Assembly: GCA_017458105.1 (NCBI GenBank)
Contig: JAFTGC010000035.1
Coordinates: 1-34,584, forward strand
Reading direction: 5' to 3'
DNA: 34,584 nucleotides
Source: Ruminococcus sp.
GTDB taxonomy: Bacteria; Bacillota; Clostridia; Oscillospirales; Acutalibacteraceae
Numbering within the stretch: position 1 is the first letter of the stretch; every line of letters begins with the position of its first letter. Of the stretch, positions 15,802 to 24,325 are shown in pieces. The notes below the pieces were generated by a model. The model searched no databases and was not told the origin of the DNA. It worked only from the letters and a program-made list of their open reading frames with translations. A program made the translations under genes and the position numbers.

Positions 15802-16119
15802 ATGCTTAAATGTGAGATAGTATTCGATAGAAACAAAATTCTGTTTGAAAAGCTCTACACTCCCGAAAAAATACAATACTATACCGATAATCTGTTTCTG
15901 GCTTATGGACTAAAGAAAACTGCCAATGGATTTTTCATTGGCAGCAATGATGATACGGTAAAATTTATGGGTGCTATTTTAAGCCTGAAAAGAATGGATT
16001 GGTTTGTAAGCTATGTAGACAAATGGATTTGGTATGAAAACGATAACGATGGTGATTACGGAGAGTTTTATACCGAAGATTTAAAAGCTCAGCTTCTTTG
16101 TAAGCCAAAGCCGGTATAG
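15802..16119 (+). CDS. 105-aa protein of unknown function
   Basis: The start is ATG 15802, 8 nt after GGAGG; the in-frame TTG at 15787 overlaps that ribosome site and is rejected. The product (MLKCEIVFDRNK...) is soluble and rich in aromatic residues, with a WFVSYVDKWIWYENDND segment near the C terminus. I do not recognise a domain. It has its own promoter and lies between unrelated lipoprotein and tRNA genes, so context gives no clue. Base composition is AT-rich compared with the trp operon. Confidence 0.6.
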   Translation: MLKCEIVFDRNKILFEKLYTPEKIQYYTDNLFLAYGLKKTANGFFIGSNDDTVKFMGAILSLKRMDWFVSYVDKWIWYENDNDGDYGEFYTEDLKAQLLCKPKPV

Positions 16120-16245
16120 ATGATGTCTGAGCATAAAACAAGAAGAGCAATAAATGCAGATAAAGAGTATATCAGTGTTGCGTTTTCAAAAATGAGTAAT
16201 ATCAAATTATAAAAATTCAGGCGAACAGTAGTTCCGCTTTACATC

Positions 16246-16281
16246 AAAAAAACAGGCTATGTGTTTAAAACACATAGCCTG
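16246..16281 (-). terminator. tRNA-Arg terminator
   Basis: An 11-bp stem (16253-16263 with 16271-16281, arms CAGGCTATGTG / CACATAGCCTG) is followed on the minus strand by seven T (16246-16252). It lies directly after the tRNA CCA end. Confidence 0.9.
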
Positions 16282-16283
16282 CT

Positions 16284-16360
16284 TGGCGTGCCGGAAGGGA
16301 CTCGAACCCCCGACCTACTGGTTCGTAGCCAGTCACTCTATCCAGCTGAGCTACCGGCAC
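16284..16360 (-). tRNA. tRNA-Arg (anticodon ACG)
   Basis: On the minus strand: acceptor GTGCCGG pairs with CCGGCAC, D-arm TAGCTCAGCTGGATAGAG, anticodon arm ACTGG-CTACGAA-CCAGT with ACG at 34-36, T-arm GGGGGTTCGAGTCCC with a G-T pair, G73 and an encoded CCA. Reads CGN Arg codons after A34 deamination. Confidence 0.95.
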
Positions 16361-16389
16361 ATAAGCAGTCTTTTTTCGACTGCCTTGCT

Positions 16390-16418
16390 ATTATAACACA
16401 TCTTTTTTAAAAAATCAA
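16390..16418 (-). promoter_or_regulatory. tRNA-Arg promoter
   Basis: Minus strand: -35 TTGATT (16413-16418), 17-nt spacer, extended -10 TGT-TATAAT (-10 at 16390-16395). A 6-bp hairpin (16365-16370 / 16378-16383) lies in the short leader. Confidence 0.8.
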
Positions 16419-16421
16419 GGG

Positions 16422-17813
16422 TTATCCAACAAAGAAATGTAAAAAAGCTAAATAAGCCATATAAACATCGACTTTTGCCACAATTTCAAAAGGTGCGTGC
16501 ATGGAAAGCACCGGAACGCCCAAATCCACAACATCAACATTCATATTTGCAACATACTTTGCAATTGTTCCGCCGCCGCCGAGGTCTACCCTGCCAAGCT
16601 CGCCAACCTGCCAGATAATGTCATTGCTCTCGAGCATTGTACGGATTTCTCCCATATATTCCGCCGAGGCGTCGCTGGTACCGCTCTTGCCCCTTGCACC
16701 TGTGTACTTTGAAATTACAACACCCTCGTTCAGGTAAGAACAGTTTTTCGACTCAAAACAGCTTGCGTATGTTGGGTCAACCGCTGCGTTTACATCGGCT
16801 GAAAGGCACTTGCTCTTTGAAAGCACTCTATAGCCCTCCTGCCCCTCGCTTTTAGCCATATCATAGATAAAATATCTGAGGAAGTCGCTCTGCATACCGG
16901 TGTTGCCGTCCGAGCCGGTTTCTTCCTTATCTGTAAGGTAAGTTATGCAGGTTTTTTCGGGTACACCTGCGTCAATGATAGCCATAAGAGCTGTGTACGC
17001 ACAAACTCTGTCGTCATGGCCGTATGAGCCTATCATACTTCTGTCAAAGCCGACATCTCTTGATTTGCAAGCCGGCACAAGGCTAAGCTCTGCAGAGAGA
17101 AAGTCGTTCTCGGTGAAGCCGTACTTATCGTAGATAAGCTTCATTGTGTTGAGCCGTACCTGCTCGCCCTCTTCGTCCGAGTAAGGTCTGCTGCCGATAA
17201 GGCAGTTTAAATCCTCGCCGGTAAAAGCCTGACCGAGCTTTTTCTGTGCCTGCTCCTGACCCAAATGCGGAAGAATATCACTTATGCAAAAGCAAGGGTC
17301 GCTTTCGTCATCACCTATTGAAATATCAACATATGTACCGTCGGTTTTGCAAACTCTGCCGTGCAGTGCCAGCGGGATTGTTGTCCACTGATACTTTTTA
17401 ATACCGCCGTAGTAGTGAGTTTTAAAAAGAGCCAGACTGTCCTTTTCGTAGAGCGGGTTAGGCTTTAAGTCGATTCTCGGTGAGTCGATATGAGCGATTG
17501 AAAGCAAAACGCCCTCGCTTGTGCCTGTTCTGCCGATAACAGCCAGCCCGATAGCCTTGTTGCGGTTTACGATATAAACCTTGTCGCCTGCCGAGTAAGT
17601 GATGTCGGGATTATACTCTTTAAAGCCGTTCTCCTTAGCCATTGCAAGGGCCTCGGTGACGGCTTCTCTTTCTGTTCTTGCCTTGTTGAGAAAATCCTTG
17701 TAAGGCTCGCAAAACTCGTCAGCCTTTGCAAGTTCTTCATCGCTAAGTCTGTGGATTTTCTTTTTTGAAGAAATAAGGAGCTGTTCCTTGAGTTCCTTTG
17801 TTTCGTTTGACAT
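16422..17813 (-). CDS. M18 family aspartyl/aminopeptidase
   Basis: This 463-aa cytosolic, dizinc aminopeptidase forms large tetrahedral complexes in its family and removes N-terminal (often acidic) residues. Metal and catalytic motifs are SIAHIDSPRIDLKP (first His and catalytic Asp), the bridging region with DKEETGSDGNTG (Glu-Glu) and VLSMHAPFEI near the C terminus (last His). The start is ATG 17813, 9 nt after AAAGGG; an in-frame TTG at 17837 would overlap the upstream transglycosylase gene. It is the last gene of the leftward DUF951-prfA operon and is followed by the tRNA-Arg promoter. Confidence 0.92.
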   Translation of the reverse strand: MSNETKELKEQLLISSKKKIHRLSDEELAKADEFCEPYKDFLNKARTEREAVTEALAMAKENGFKEYNPDITYSAGDKVYIVNRNKAIGLAVIGRTGTSEGVLLSIAHIDSPRIDLKPNPLYEKDSLALFKTHYYGGIKKYQWTTIPLALHGRVCKTDGTYVDISIGDDESDPCFCISDILPHLGQEQAQKKLGQAFTGEDLNCLIGSRPYSDEEGEQVRLNTMKLIYDKYGFTENDFLSAELSLVPACKSRDVGFDRSMIGSYGHDDRVCAYTALMAIIDAGVPEKTCITYLTDKEETGSDGNTGMQSDFLRYFIYDMAKSEGQEGYRVLSKSKCLSADVNAAVDPTYASCFESKNCSYLNEGVVISKYTGARGKSGTSDASAEYMGEIRTMLESNDIIWQVGELGRVDLGGGGTIAKYVANMNVDVVDLGVPVLSMHAPFEIVAKVDVYMAYLAFLHFFVG

Positions 17814-17833
17814 AAAATCATACCCTTTCTTTA

Positions 17834-18667
17834 TCAATAAAGTTCTTTATACTTGTTTTTTGCAGATTCAACCTTTTCAACATAATTTTTGGTTTCTTCA
17901 TACGGAATATAGTCCAAGGTTTTGCCGTCCTTGCTGTATGTACTGTCGGCAAGCCAATTGTCAACCGTGGTAAAGCCTGCGTTGTAGGCAGCTATCGCAG
18001 TTTCTTCAACCTCGTATTTATCAAGCAGATACCCCAAGAAAAAAGTGCCGTATTTTATACTAACGCCGGGTTTAAAAAGATCTTTTAATTTATAGTCATC
18101 CTTATCCACCTCTTGAATCTGAGGTTTTAAAAAGTCAAAGCAGTCAGAAGTTATCTGCATAAGTCCAAAAGCACCTGCGGGCGATTCGGCATTTGCGTCA
18201 AAGTGGCTTTCGGTATAAATCACCGCATATACCAAATCGGGGTCAACATCATACTTTTCTGAATAGGCATTCACATAGTTGGAGTATGTGGTAGGATACT
18301 GCAGCCGCTGTATGTCATAAACCTTTTCTTTAATAGCGTCGGGCTTTACCATATAAACGGTACCGATTACTATTGAAATAACAACAAGCAATACAAACGA
18401 ACCGAAGATCGTCTTTAACAGAACAGGGCGGTGAGTTCTGGCTTTTGAGCGTCTTTGTCGCCTTGCGGAGGCAGTCGCCCTACGCTTCTGTGCCTCTTGC
18501 TGAGAGTCATTGTAATCGTTAAGCGAAGAGATGGTTGACCCGTGAACAGCAGTTTGGCTCACAGCCCTTTGGTACTGTTTAACCTTTCTGTTGTCACTAC
18601 GGCTTTTTTTACTATTCTTTTTTCTTTTGTTTTTTCCGCTGTTTTTGCGGGGTCGTTTTGTTGACAT
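17834..18667 (-). CDS. membrane-anchored lytic transglycosylase (SLT domain)
   Basis: The 277-aa product has a very basic cytoplasmic tail (1-80, rich in Lys/Arg) and one membrane helix (about 83-106). The extracellular goose-lysozyme/SLT domain (about 125-277) cleaves the MurNAc-GlcNAc bond. The catalytic Glu is E153 in YTESHFDANAESPAGAFGLMQI-type sequence, followed by AIAAYNAG, typical of SLT family 1. Its ATG follows the TAA of the Sua5-CoaE gene with no gap. The long basic tail may interact with nucleic acid or phospholipid; that is a guess. Confidence 0.9.
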   Translation of the reverse strand: MSTKRPRKNSGKNKRKKNSKKSRSDNRKVKQYQRAVSQTAVHGSTISSLNDYNDSQQEAQKRRATASARRQRRSKARTHRPVLLKTIFGSFVLLVVISIVIGTVYMVKPDAIKEKVYDIQRLQYPTTYSNYVNAYSEKYDVDPDLVYAVIYTESHFDANAESPAGAFGLMQITSDCFDFLKPQIQEVDKDDYKLKDLFKPGVSIKYGTFFLGYLLDKYEVEETAIAAYNAGFTTVDNWLADSTYSKDGKTLDYIPYEETKNYVEKVESAKNKYKELY

Positions 18668-20278
18668 TTACAACTCTCCGTCAATTAAATTGTTCACCTT
18701 TTGAGCGAGAGCTTCTGCACTGCCGTCGTTAATTATGCAAAAATCGGACTTTTCAGTATAGTAGCTGTCGCTGAACTGTGCGTTTATTCTCTGCATAGCT
18801 TCGTCATGAGTTAAGTTGTCACGGGCGGTTATCCGCCTGATACGACTTTCAAGCGGAGCAAGCACCGAAAGTGTTTTGTTGCAAAAACGCTGACCGTTGC
18901 TTTCAAAAAGCGTTGGTGCGTCCAATATAAATTTATCAAAACCACGCTCGGAATATTCCTCAATTTCGAGAAGTGCAGATTCATAAATATACGGATGTGT
19001 AATGCTGTTCAGCCGTTGTGTACTGATTTTATCCGCAAAAGCACGGCTTGCAAGGAGCTTTCTGTTAAGGGTTCCGTCCTGCTCAATAATATCACTGCCA
19101 AACGCTTCGGCGAGTTTTTCAAGCACGGCACTGCCCTTTTTATAAATTGTGCGTGAGATTCGGTCGGCGTCAACTATATGCCAGCCGTTTTGCTCAAAAA
19201 CCTTGGCTGCAAGCGACTTGCCCGCACCCGTGGGACCGACAAGTCCCAGGACAAATACATCTGCATTGATTATTCTGAACGCAGCCGCCCTTATAAGCCG
19301 ATTGTAAACAGCCAGCGAAACCCCTGTAACAGACGGACAAGGTGCGTAGACCGTGTCTGTTTTTTCATCTTTATCTATCTCACGCAAAACCTCAAAAATC
19401 TTGCGTGCGTGGCTGTTGTAATCGGTTGCAGAGCCAATGGCATAAACAGGCAAAGTAAATTTGCCCTTATCTTCATCAAAGCAAATTACAGCCGTTGCAC
19501 TGTCGGCAATTCTGTTGACAAATTCAGCAAAATTTTTGCCCTTAACAAGATAAACCTGAGCTTTAGGTGCGTAGTGCTTATACTTCATACCGGGTGAAGA
19601 GGCTGTTTTGCCCTTTTCAAGCTGATGAGTAACGGCACTGTCGATTACAACCTCGCCCAAAACCTCACGGAGCTGTTCGGCGGTTATTCCGCCCGGCCGT
19701 AAAAGTCTTGGCGGATTTTCAGCCAAAGTTATGACGGTACTCTCAACACCTACACTGCATTTTCCGCCATCGATTATAGCGTTCACCCTGCCCATAAGGT
19801 CATTGACGCAATGCCCTGCACTGGTCGGGCTTGGCTTGCCCGAAATATTTGCCGACGGAGCAGCAAGCGGAACATCCGCAATCCTGATAAGCTCCCGTGC
19901 CGTCTTATGTGACGGCAGCCGAACTGCAACGGTGCTGAGCCCTGCACTGGTTTGGTCGGGAATTACATCCCCTTTGGGAAGAATAATTGTAAGCGGACCC
20001 GGCCAGAATTTTTCGGCAAGCAGTTTTGCCTGCTCGGTAAACTCCTTAAAAAGCCCAAAACGCTCTATCATCTCAACCGAAGAAATATGAACAATCAAGG
20101 GGTTGTCCATTGGTCTGCCCTTTGCCCTGAAAATCTTTTCAACCGCCTTGCCGTCAAGTGCGTTTGCCGCCAGTCCGTAGACGGTTTCGGTAGGCACTGC
20201 GACAATTCCGCCGCCCAGGATAATTTTGGCTGCCTTTTCAATATCGGGTTGGTTATCCTGCAACAAGATAGTTTCCAT
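18668..20278 (-). CDS. Sua5-type threonylcarbamoyl-AMP synthase fused to dephospho-CoA kinase
   Basis: The 536-aa bifunctional protein has two parts. Residues 1-340 are a full Sua5: YrdC domain with PTETVYGL (29-36), KGRPMDNPL (53-61) and PSANISG (141-147), SPGMKYKHYAP linker (228-238), then the Sua5 C-terminal domain. It makes threonylcarbamoyl-AMP for tRNA t6A. Residues about 342-536 are dephospho-CoA kinase (CoaE), the last step of CoA synthesis: P-loop GLVGPTGAGKS (345-355), DADRISR and a LID-like region with RITARDNLT. No stop or restart site is seen at the junction. The ATG directly follows the prfA stop. These enzymes are normally separate. Confidence 0.92.
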   Translation of the reverse strand: METILLQDNQPDIEKAAKIILGGGIVAVPTETVYGLAANALDGKAVEKIFRAKGRPMDNPLIVHISSVEMIERFGLFKEFTEQAKLLAEKFWPGPLTIILPKGDVIPDQTSAGLSTVAVRLPSHKTARELIRIADVPLAAPSANISGKPSPTSAGHCVNDLMGRVNAIIDGGKCSVGVESTVITLAENPPRLLRPGGITAEQLREVLGEVVIDSAVTHQLEKGKTASSPGMKYKHYAPKAQVYLVKGKNFAEFVNRIADSATAVICFDEDKGKFTLPVYAIGSATDYNSHARKIFEVLREIDKDEKTDTVYAPCPSVTGVSLAVYNRLIRAAAFRIINADVFVLGLVGPTGAGKSLAAKVFEQNGWHIVDADRISRTIYKKGSAVLEKLAEAFGSDIIEQDGTLNRKLLASRAFADKISTQRLNSITHPYIYESALLEIEEYSERGFDKFILDAPTLFESNGQRFCNKTLSVLAPLESRIRRITARDNLTHDEAMQRINAQFSDSYYTEKSDFCIINDGSAEALAQKVNNLIDGEL

Positions 20279-21355
20279 TTACTTATTGTCCATACTTTCT
20301 TTAAGCTTTTCGGCTCTGTCACACGCAATGAGTGCGTCGATAATTTCATCAATATTTCCGTTCAGAATATCGTCAAGTTTATAGAGCGTAAGCCCAATCC
20401 TGTGGTCGGTGACTCTTGACTGAGGAAAGTTATAAGTGCGGATTTTTTCACTTCTGTCGCCTGAGCCAACCTGAGTTTTTCTGTTTTCCGAAATTTCAGC
20501 ATTCTGCTTATCCTGCTCAATTTTAAGCAGGCGTGATTTCAGCACCTTCATAGCCTTGTCTTTGTTTTTGTACTGACTGCGTTCGTCCTGACACTCAACA
20601 ACCATACCTGTTGGCAGGTGGGTTATTCTGATAGCGGAGGAAGTTTTGTTGATGTGCTGACCGCCAGCACCCGATGAACGGAAGGTATCGATCTGCAAAT
20701 CCTTTGGATTGATTTCTATATCAACATCCTCAGCCTCGGGCAAAACCGCAACAGTAACAGCCGAAGTATGCACCCTGCCGGACGACTCCGTTTCGGGAAC
20801 ACGCTGAACACGGTGAGTTCCGCTCTCGTATTTCAGCTTGCTGAAGGCACCCTCGCCCACAACCATGAACGAAACTTCCTTATAACCGCCCAGCCCGGTT
20901 TCATTTGACGAAACAAGTTCAATTTTAAAACCGTGCTTGTCGGCATACATTGAGTACATTCTGAACAAATCGCCTGCAAACAGCGAGCTTTCTTCTCCGC
21001 CTGTGCCTCCGCGGATTTCCATAATTACATTCTTGCTGTCGTTAGGGTCTTTTGGCAAAAGCAAAATTTTAAGCTCGTCCTCAAGAGCGTCAACAGACAG
21101 CTTAGCCTCGTCAAGCTCCATTCGGGCAAGCTCCTTAAGCTCGGCGTCGGTTTCGTTCTCAAGAATTTCAAGGCTGTCGGCAATGGTCTGCCTTGCCGTT
21201 TTGTACTCACGATACTTTAAAACAATCGGCTCTATCGACTTGATTTCTTTCATAGCCTGGTTGAATTTTTCGGCATTGCCCGCAACAGACGGGTCATAAA
21301 GCCGGGTGTTGAGCTCGTCATATCTTTTACTGAAAATTTCTATTTTATCAAACAT
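20279..21355 (-). CDS. prfA: peptide chain release factor 1
   Basis: This 358-aa class I release factor recognises UAA/UAG in the ribosomal A site and triggers hydrolysis of peptidyl-tRNA. The GGQ motif is at 231-233 in [12 protein letters not shown]. The stop-codon recognition tripeptide is PET (187-189), of the RF1 PxT type and not RF2 SPF. The length is that of RF1. It overlaps the upstream DUF951 gene by 8 nt and is followed without gap by the Sua5-CoaE gene. Clustering of prfA with sua5 is common in bacteria. Confidence 0.96.
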   Translation of the reverse strand: MFDKIEIFSKRYDELNTRLYDPSVAGNAEKFNQAMKEIKSIEPIVLKYREYKTARQTIADSLEILENETDAELKELARMELDEAKLSVDALEDELKILLLPKDPNDSKNVIMEIRGGTGGEESSLFAGDLFRMYSMYADKHGFKIELVSSNETGLGGYKEVSFMVVGEGAFSKLKYESGTHRVQRVPETESSGRVHTSAVTVAVLPEAEDVDIEINPKDLQIDTFRSSGAGGQHINKTSSAIRITHLPTGMVVECQDERSQYKNKDKAMKVLKSRLLKIEQDKQNAEISENRKTQVGSGDRSEKIRTYNFPQSRVTDHRIGLTLYKLDDILNGNIDEIIDALIACDRAEKLKESMDNK

Positions 21356-21536
21356 CTTGTTTCCTTATTATCTTCCTTATATTTTTTTCTGCTTTTACAC
21401 GGGGTATCATAACCTCGTGACCGCATTTGTCGCAGCGGATTTTAAAATCCATACCAATGCGTGTTACGGTGAAGGTTTTGCAGCCGCAGGGGTGAGGTTT
21501 TTTCATTTCGATTTTATCGTTGAGCCTTACATCCAC
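21348..21536 (-). CDS. DUF951 small zinc-ribbon-like protein
   Basis: The 62-aa product starts with [22 protein letters not shown] and has C..C and [12 protein letters not shown], the pattern of DUF951; four Cys may bind zinc. The function is not known; it is widespread in Firmicutes. The start is GTG 21536, 6 nt after GAGGTG; the earlier in-frame GTG (21545) lies inside that ribosome site. First gene of the operon with prfA, overlapping it by 8 nt. Confidence 0.85.
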   Translation of the reverse strand: MDVRLNDKIEMKKPHPCGCKTFTVTRIGMDFKIRCDKCGHEVMIPRVKAEKNIRKIIRKQDV

Positions 21537-21590
21537 ACTGTTCACCTCTCATTCGGCAAATTTTATATAAAAAAACAATTATTTTATATA

Positions 21591-21619
21591 ATTATAGCAT
21601 ACAATTAAATATATATCAA
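21591..21619 (-). promoter_or_regulatory. promoter of the DUF951-prfA-sua5/coaE operon
   Basis: Minus strand: -35 TTGATA (21614-21619), 17-nt spacer, extended -10 TGC-TATAAT (-10 at 21591-21596). Confidence 0.8.
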
Positions 21620-21671
21620 GGGAAGTCTAAATCCGAAAGTTATTAAATCGACACTTCTGTGCAAAAAAATA

Positions 21672-21700
21672 TTGCGTAAATCGTCGCATTGTGATATAAT
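21672..21700 (+). promoter_or_regulatory. promoter of the YcxB-like gene
   Basis: -35 TTGCGT (21672-21677), 17-nt spacer, extended -10 TGA-TATAAT (-10 at 21695-21700). This implies a leader of only about 10 nt. Confidence 0.7.
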
Positions 21701-21716
21701 CAAGTTGGTGAATATT

Positions 21717-22244
21717 ATGGATTTAAAAGTTAAAACAATTTATACACGCGAAGCTCTGATCGACTTCAAAAAGTTTACCCTAACAAAGGGCTCTTTTTTA
21801 AAGCCTGTGCTGCTCTATTTAATGTGCATTGCCGTAATAATACTGGCATTCATTTATAACCACAGGTTTGAGCTTAACTTCACAACCGTCACTTACCCTC
21901 TTATTGCAATTTTGGGTGCGTTGATTATAACCTATGTTTACTACATTGCTCCTACCCGTGCAGACGACCCTATGGAGGATCTTGAGGTTGAGTACGCTTT
22001 TGAAGATGATTACATCCAAAGCGGCGGCAAAAAATTTAACTACGACGAGCTTTACGGCGTATATGAGGATAAAAACTACTTTTATTTTTACACGAACGAG
22101 AGCGACGGTTTTCTTATTGCAAAAGAGGACGCCGAGTTTGACATAAAGGCATTTATCGGCAAAAAAATAACCAAAAAGAAAAAGCTCCACTTTTTAAAGG
22201 AAAAGAAAAACAGCGAAAAAAAACGCAGAGCTGCTCACGCATAA
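21717..22244 (+). CDS. YcxB-like membrane protein
   Basis: The 175-aa product has two hydrophobic segments (about 30-48 and 57-76) and a C-terminal cytosolic part with YDELYGVYEDKNYFYFYTN (about 115-133), the layout and motif of the YcxB-like family. It ends in a very basic tail. The function is unknown. The start at 21717 is chosen because the promoter -10 ends at 21700, so upstream in-frame starts would not be transcribed; the ribosome site (GGTG) is weak. Confidence 0.7.
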   Translation: MDLKVKTIYTREALIDFKKFTLTKGSFLKPVLLYLMCIAVIILAFIYNHRFELNFTTVTYPLIAILGALIITYVYYIAPTRADDPMEDLEVEYAFEDDYIQSGGKKFNYDELYGVYEDKNYFYFYTNESDGFLIAKEDAEFDIKAFIGKKITKKKKLHFLKEKKNSEKKRRAAHA

Positions 22245-22287
22245 AACGCAATCGGCTATGCCATAAATTTTTTCCTGTTTTATGCGT
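22237..22287 (+). terminator. 11-bp hairpin after the YcxB-like gene
   Basis: ACGCATAAAAC (22237-22247) and GTTTTATGCGT (22277-22287) pair perfectly around a 29-nt loop; the left arm overlaps the stop codon. No T tract follows the stem, so termination is uncertain. Confidence 0.4.
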
Positions 22288-22293
22288 ATATCA

Positions 22294-22322
22294 TTGACAA
22301 CGTCGGCGTTGAATGGTATCAT
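22294..22322 (+). promoter_or_regulatory. marR promoter with palindromic operator
   Basis: -35 TTGACA (22294-22299), 17-nt spacer, -10 TATCAT (22317-22322). The palindrome CAACG-TCGG-CGTTG (22298-22311) lies in the spacer, a likely autoregulatory site for the MarR protein. Confidence 0.7.
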
Positions 22323-22357
22323 TTTAAAAAGAGAAGAAATATAATGGGGAGAAATTT

Positions 22358-22852
22358 ATGGATGATAGGTTTATGCACGATACAGGCGTAGAGCTTGTAA
22401 AAGCGGCAAAGGTTATTATCGGCAGCTACAAAAAATTCAGCAAAGCAGCGGTCGATAGCGAGGATATAAGTGTGTGCGGTATGGAGATACTCACATCTTT
22501 AAGGTATTATCCTGAGAAAAACACAGTAAGCGAAATTGCAGAATCTGTTGAAGTCAGCAAGGGGTTAATCTCCAGAGAAGTTGAAACTCTGCGGCAAAAG
22601 GGCTATATAACCACCGTGGTTGACAATAACGACAGACGAATACTGAGAATTTACATTGCTGATAATGCCGACGAAATTATCAAAAAACAAAAAAAGAAGC
22701 TGTGCAGTCTTATGTATCAGATTTTAGGAGATATGGACGAAGACGAGCTTTTGACGCTGAGAAAGTTTATTGCAACAATCACCAAAAACGCAGCGTCGGC
22801 TGACAGCAAAAAAGACATTGACATTGATTTTGACCTTGACAGCTTTGTTTAA
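22358..22852 (+). CDS. MarR-family transcriptional regulator
   Basis: The 164-aa winged-helix repressor has an N-terminal dimerisation helix, HTH around NTVSEIAESVEVSKGLISREVETL (about 65-89), wing DNNDRRILRIYI (about 98-109) and a C-terminal dimer helix. The acidic tail (DIDIDFDLD) is unusual. SD GGGGAG lies 7 nt before the ATG. It has its own promoter and terminator and lies upstream of a three-gene ABC exporter, the usual context for a MarR regulator of efflux. Control of the ABC genes is inferred. Confidence 0.88.
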   Translation: MDDRFMHDTGVELVKAAKVIIGSYKKFSKAAVDSEDISVCGMEILTSLRYYPEKNTVSEIAESVEVSKGLISREVETLRQKGYITTVVDNNDRRILRIYIADNADEIIKKQKKKLCSLMYQILGDMDEDELLTLRKFIATITKNAASADSKKDIDIDFDLDSFV

Positions 22853-22870
22853 GGCAACACATAATTTTTA

Positions 22871-22908
22871 ACAGGGGACTTCCTCATTTGAGGCAGTCCC
22901 CTGTTTTT
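22871..22908 (+). terminator. marR terminator
   Basis: A 10-bp stem ACAGGGGACT (22871-22880) / AGTCCCCTGT (22894-22903) carries an inner CCTC/GAGG helix and is followed by a T tract. Confidence 0.92.
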
Positions 22909-22966
22909 TGTATAAACAAAAAACAACAATATTAATAACAAAATTTACATTTTCATTGTAAATATA

Positions 22967-22995
22967 TTGCAAAATTACACATTTTGCGATATTAT
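22967..22995 (+). promoter_or_regulatory. promoter of the ABC exporter operon, with inverted repeats
   Basis: -35 TTGCAA (22967-22972), 17-nt spacer, -10 TATTAT (22990-22995). The inverted repeat TTGCAAAAT / ATTTTGCGA spans the promoter (22967-22989). A second repeat, ATTTACA / TGTAAAT, lies just upstream (22943-22963). Both are candidate regulator sites. Confidence 0.6.
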
Positions 22996-23063
22996 TAGAA
23001 GCATAAAGTAAAAACACAGGATATTTTGCAACATTTTGTTAAAATATGTGTAGGAGGATTAAA

Positions 23064-24320
23064 ATGTGGACATTATTGTTTAAGAACATTAAAAGTTTTG
23101 TTAAAAACAAACCATTGTTGTTTTTCTTTATCATTATCTCTCAGATAGTATGTATACTATCAACTTTTTCTGTTGCGGGTATGATCGACTCAACAACACC
23201 GCAGCCAGAGGATAATAGGGCAAATTGGGAAAAAACCTTATACATATATTTTCACGAACAAGATCCTAACGGTGAAGCTGATGACGATCCAATGTATTTC
23301 GTGGCGTTCGACAGAAAAACCGGCAAAATGATTGATTCAGGTACTGACGAGAAGAAGGCAAGGAAATATGATGATTATGATTCATTTTTTCTCCAAGAGT
23401 CAAATTTACCCATCGGTTACGAAGATCTACCCAAATACAGCGATGTAAAAGACAAAGTCAACAGGGTATTATCAAAATATAAAAAAAATATAGACTCGTT
23501 TTATCTTGCAGGTTACATAAATAAAACCTACATTAACCGTTTTATGGCAATAAGCGGCAGTAAAGACTTTTACAAATCATGGGATTGCGAAAATTTAATA
23601 GGCGAAGCCAAAAGTATAAATCTATACACTGTAAAGGATTTGGATTTATTGTTCAGCAAACACAAAAAAGGTGATAAAATAAAATTACAAAATACTGAGT
23701 ACAATGTTTCAAAAGTTAAGAATTATGGTAGAGAAGATGATTTTCATAACAACTGTGTATTAAATATAGAAGATACTGACGATAACTTTATTGTCGATGA
23801 TATCGCAATCAAGTTGAATGAAAATTTATCACAGGAAAAAATTAATGAGATCAACAAAAACATCATGAAAGAGTTTGGTAACATTGCACCAACTATAACT
23901 CCGCCAACACCAAAGCCGCTGCTTGAAAAGCAGTTTAATAATATGATTTATGTTGTTTCAATCATTATTATATTGGTTGTTTTGCTGAATATTTCAAGGC
24001 TATACACCTACATACTTTCAAAGCGAAAAAAATCGCTTGCGGTGTTTGCACTTTGCGGCGGCAACAAACCTCAAATGTTCCTTATGTATTTGCTCGAGGT
24101 GTTCATAACCCTTGCGGGTTCGTTCCTGATAGGCTTTTTAATCTTCCACTTTGGGCTTTTGCACCTTATTGCAATTATGTACCCGTCGTTTGAAGCCTTC
24201 TTTACCGCAAAAATATACCTGACCGTTTTCGGGATTTATGTGGGCATTGGTTTGCTGATTATGTCAATTAACATTTTGCCTATTGTTATAAAATCCGTTG
24301 TTGACTTAAAAAGAAGGTGA
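23064..24320 (+). CDS. ABC transporter permease, FtsX/MacB-like (first of two)
   Basis: The 418-aa product has one N-terminal membrane helix (about 14-38), a long extracellular domain (about 40-280) and three C-terminal helices with a charged KRKKSLAVFALCGGNKPQM loop, the FtsX fold. The extracellular part is Lys/Asp-rich and AT-rich compared with the C-terminal third. The start is ATG 23064, 6 nt after AGGAGG. It is translationally close to the second permease (5-bp gap). With the ATPase it forms a type VII-like exporter or mechanotransmission system. The substrate is unknown; peptide antibiotics or lipoproteins are family precedents. Confidence 0.8.
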   Translation: MWTLLFKNIKSFVKNKPLLFFFIIISQIVCILSTFSVAGMIDSTTPQPEDNRANWEKTLYIYFHEQDPNGEADDDPMYFVAFDRKTGKMIDSGTDEKKARKYDDYDSFFLQESNLPIGYEDLPKYSDVKDKVNRVLSKYKKNIDSFYLAGYINKTYINRFMAISGSKDFYKSWDCENLIGEAKSINLYTVKDLDLLFSKHKKGDKIKLQNTEYNVSKVKNYGREDDFHNNCVLNIEDTDDNFIVDDIAIKLNENLSQEKINEINKNIMKEFGNIAPTITPPTPKPLLEKQFNNMIYVVSIIIILVVLLNISRLYTYILSKRKKSLAVFALCGGNKPQMFLMYLLEVFITLAGSFLIGFLIFHFGLLHLIAIMYPSFEAFFTAKIYLTVFGIYVGIGLLIMSINILPIVIKSVVDLKRR

Positions 24321-24325
24321 TTTGT

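Noticed and set aside
16120..16212. 30-codon frame (MMSEHKTRRAIN...) right after the 105-aa orphan gene
   Set aside because: No ribosome site, no recognisable similarity and ends in AT-rich sequence; kept as non-coding.
22237..22287. Regulatory RNA between the YcxB-like gene and marR
   Set aside because: The region shows one long-looped hairpin overlapping the stop codon and then the marR promoter; there is no conserved riboswitch core that I can see.
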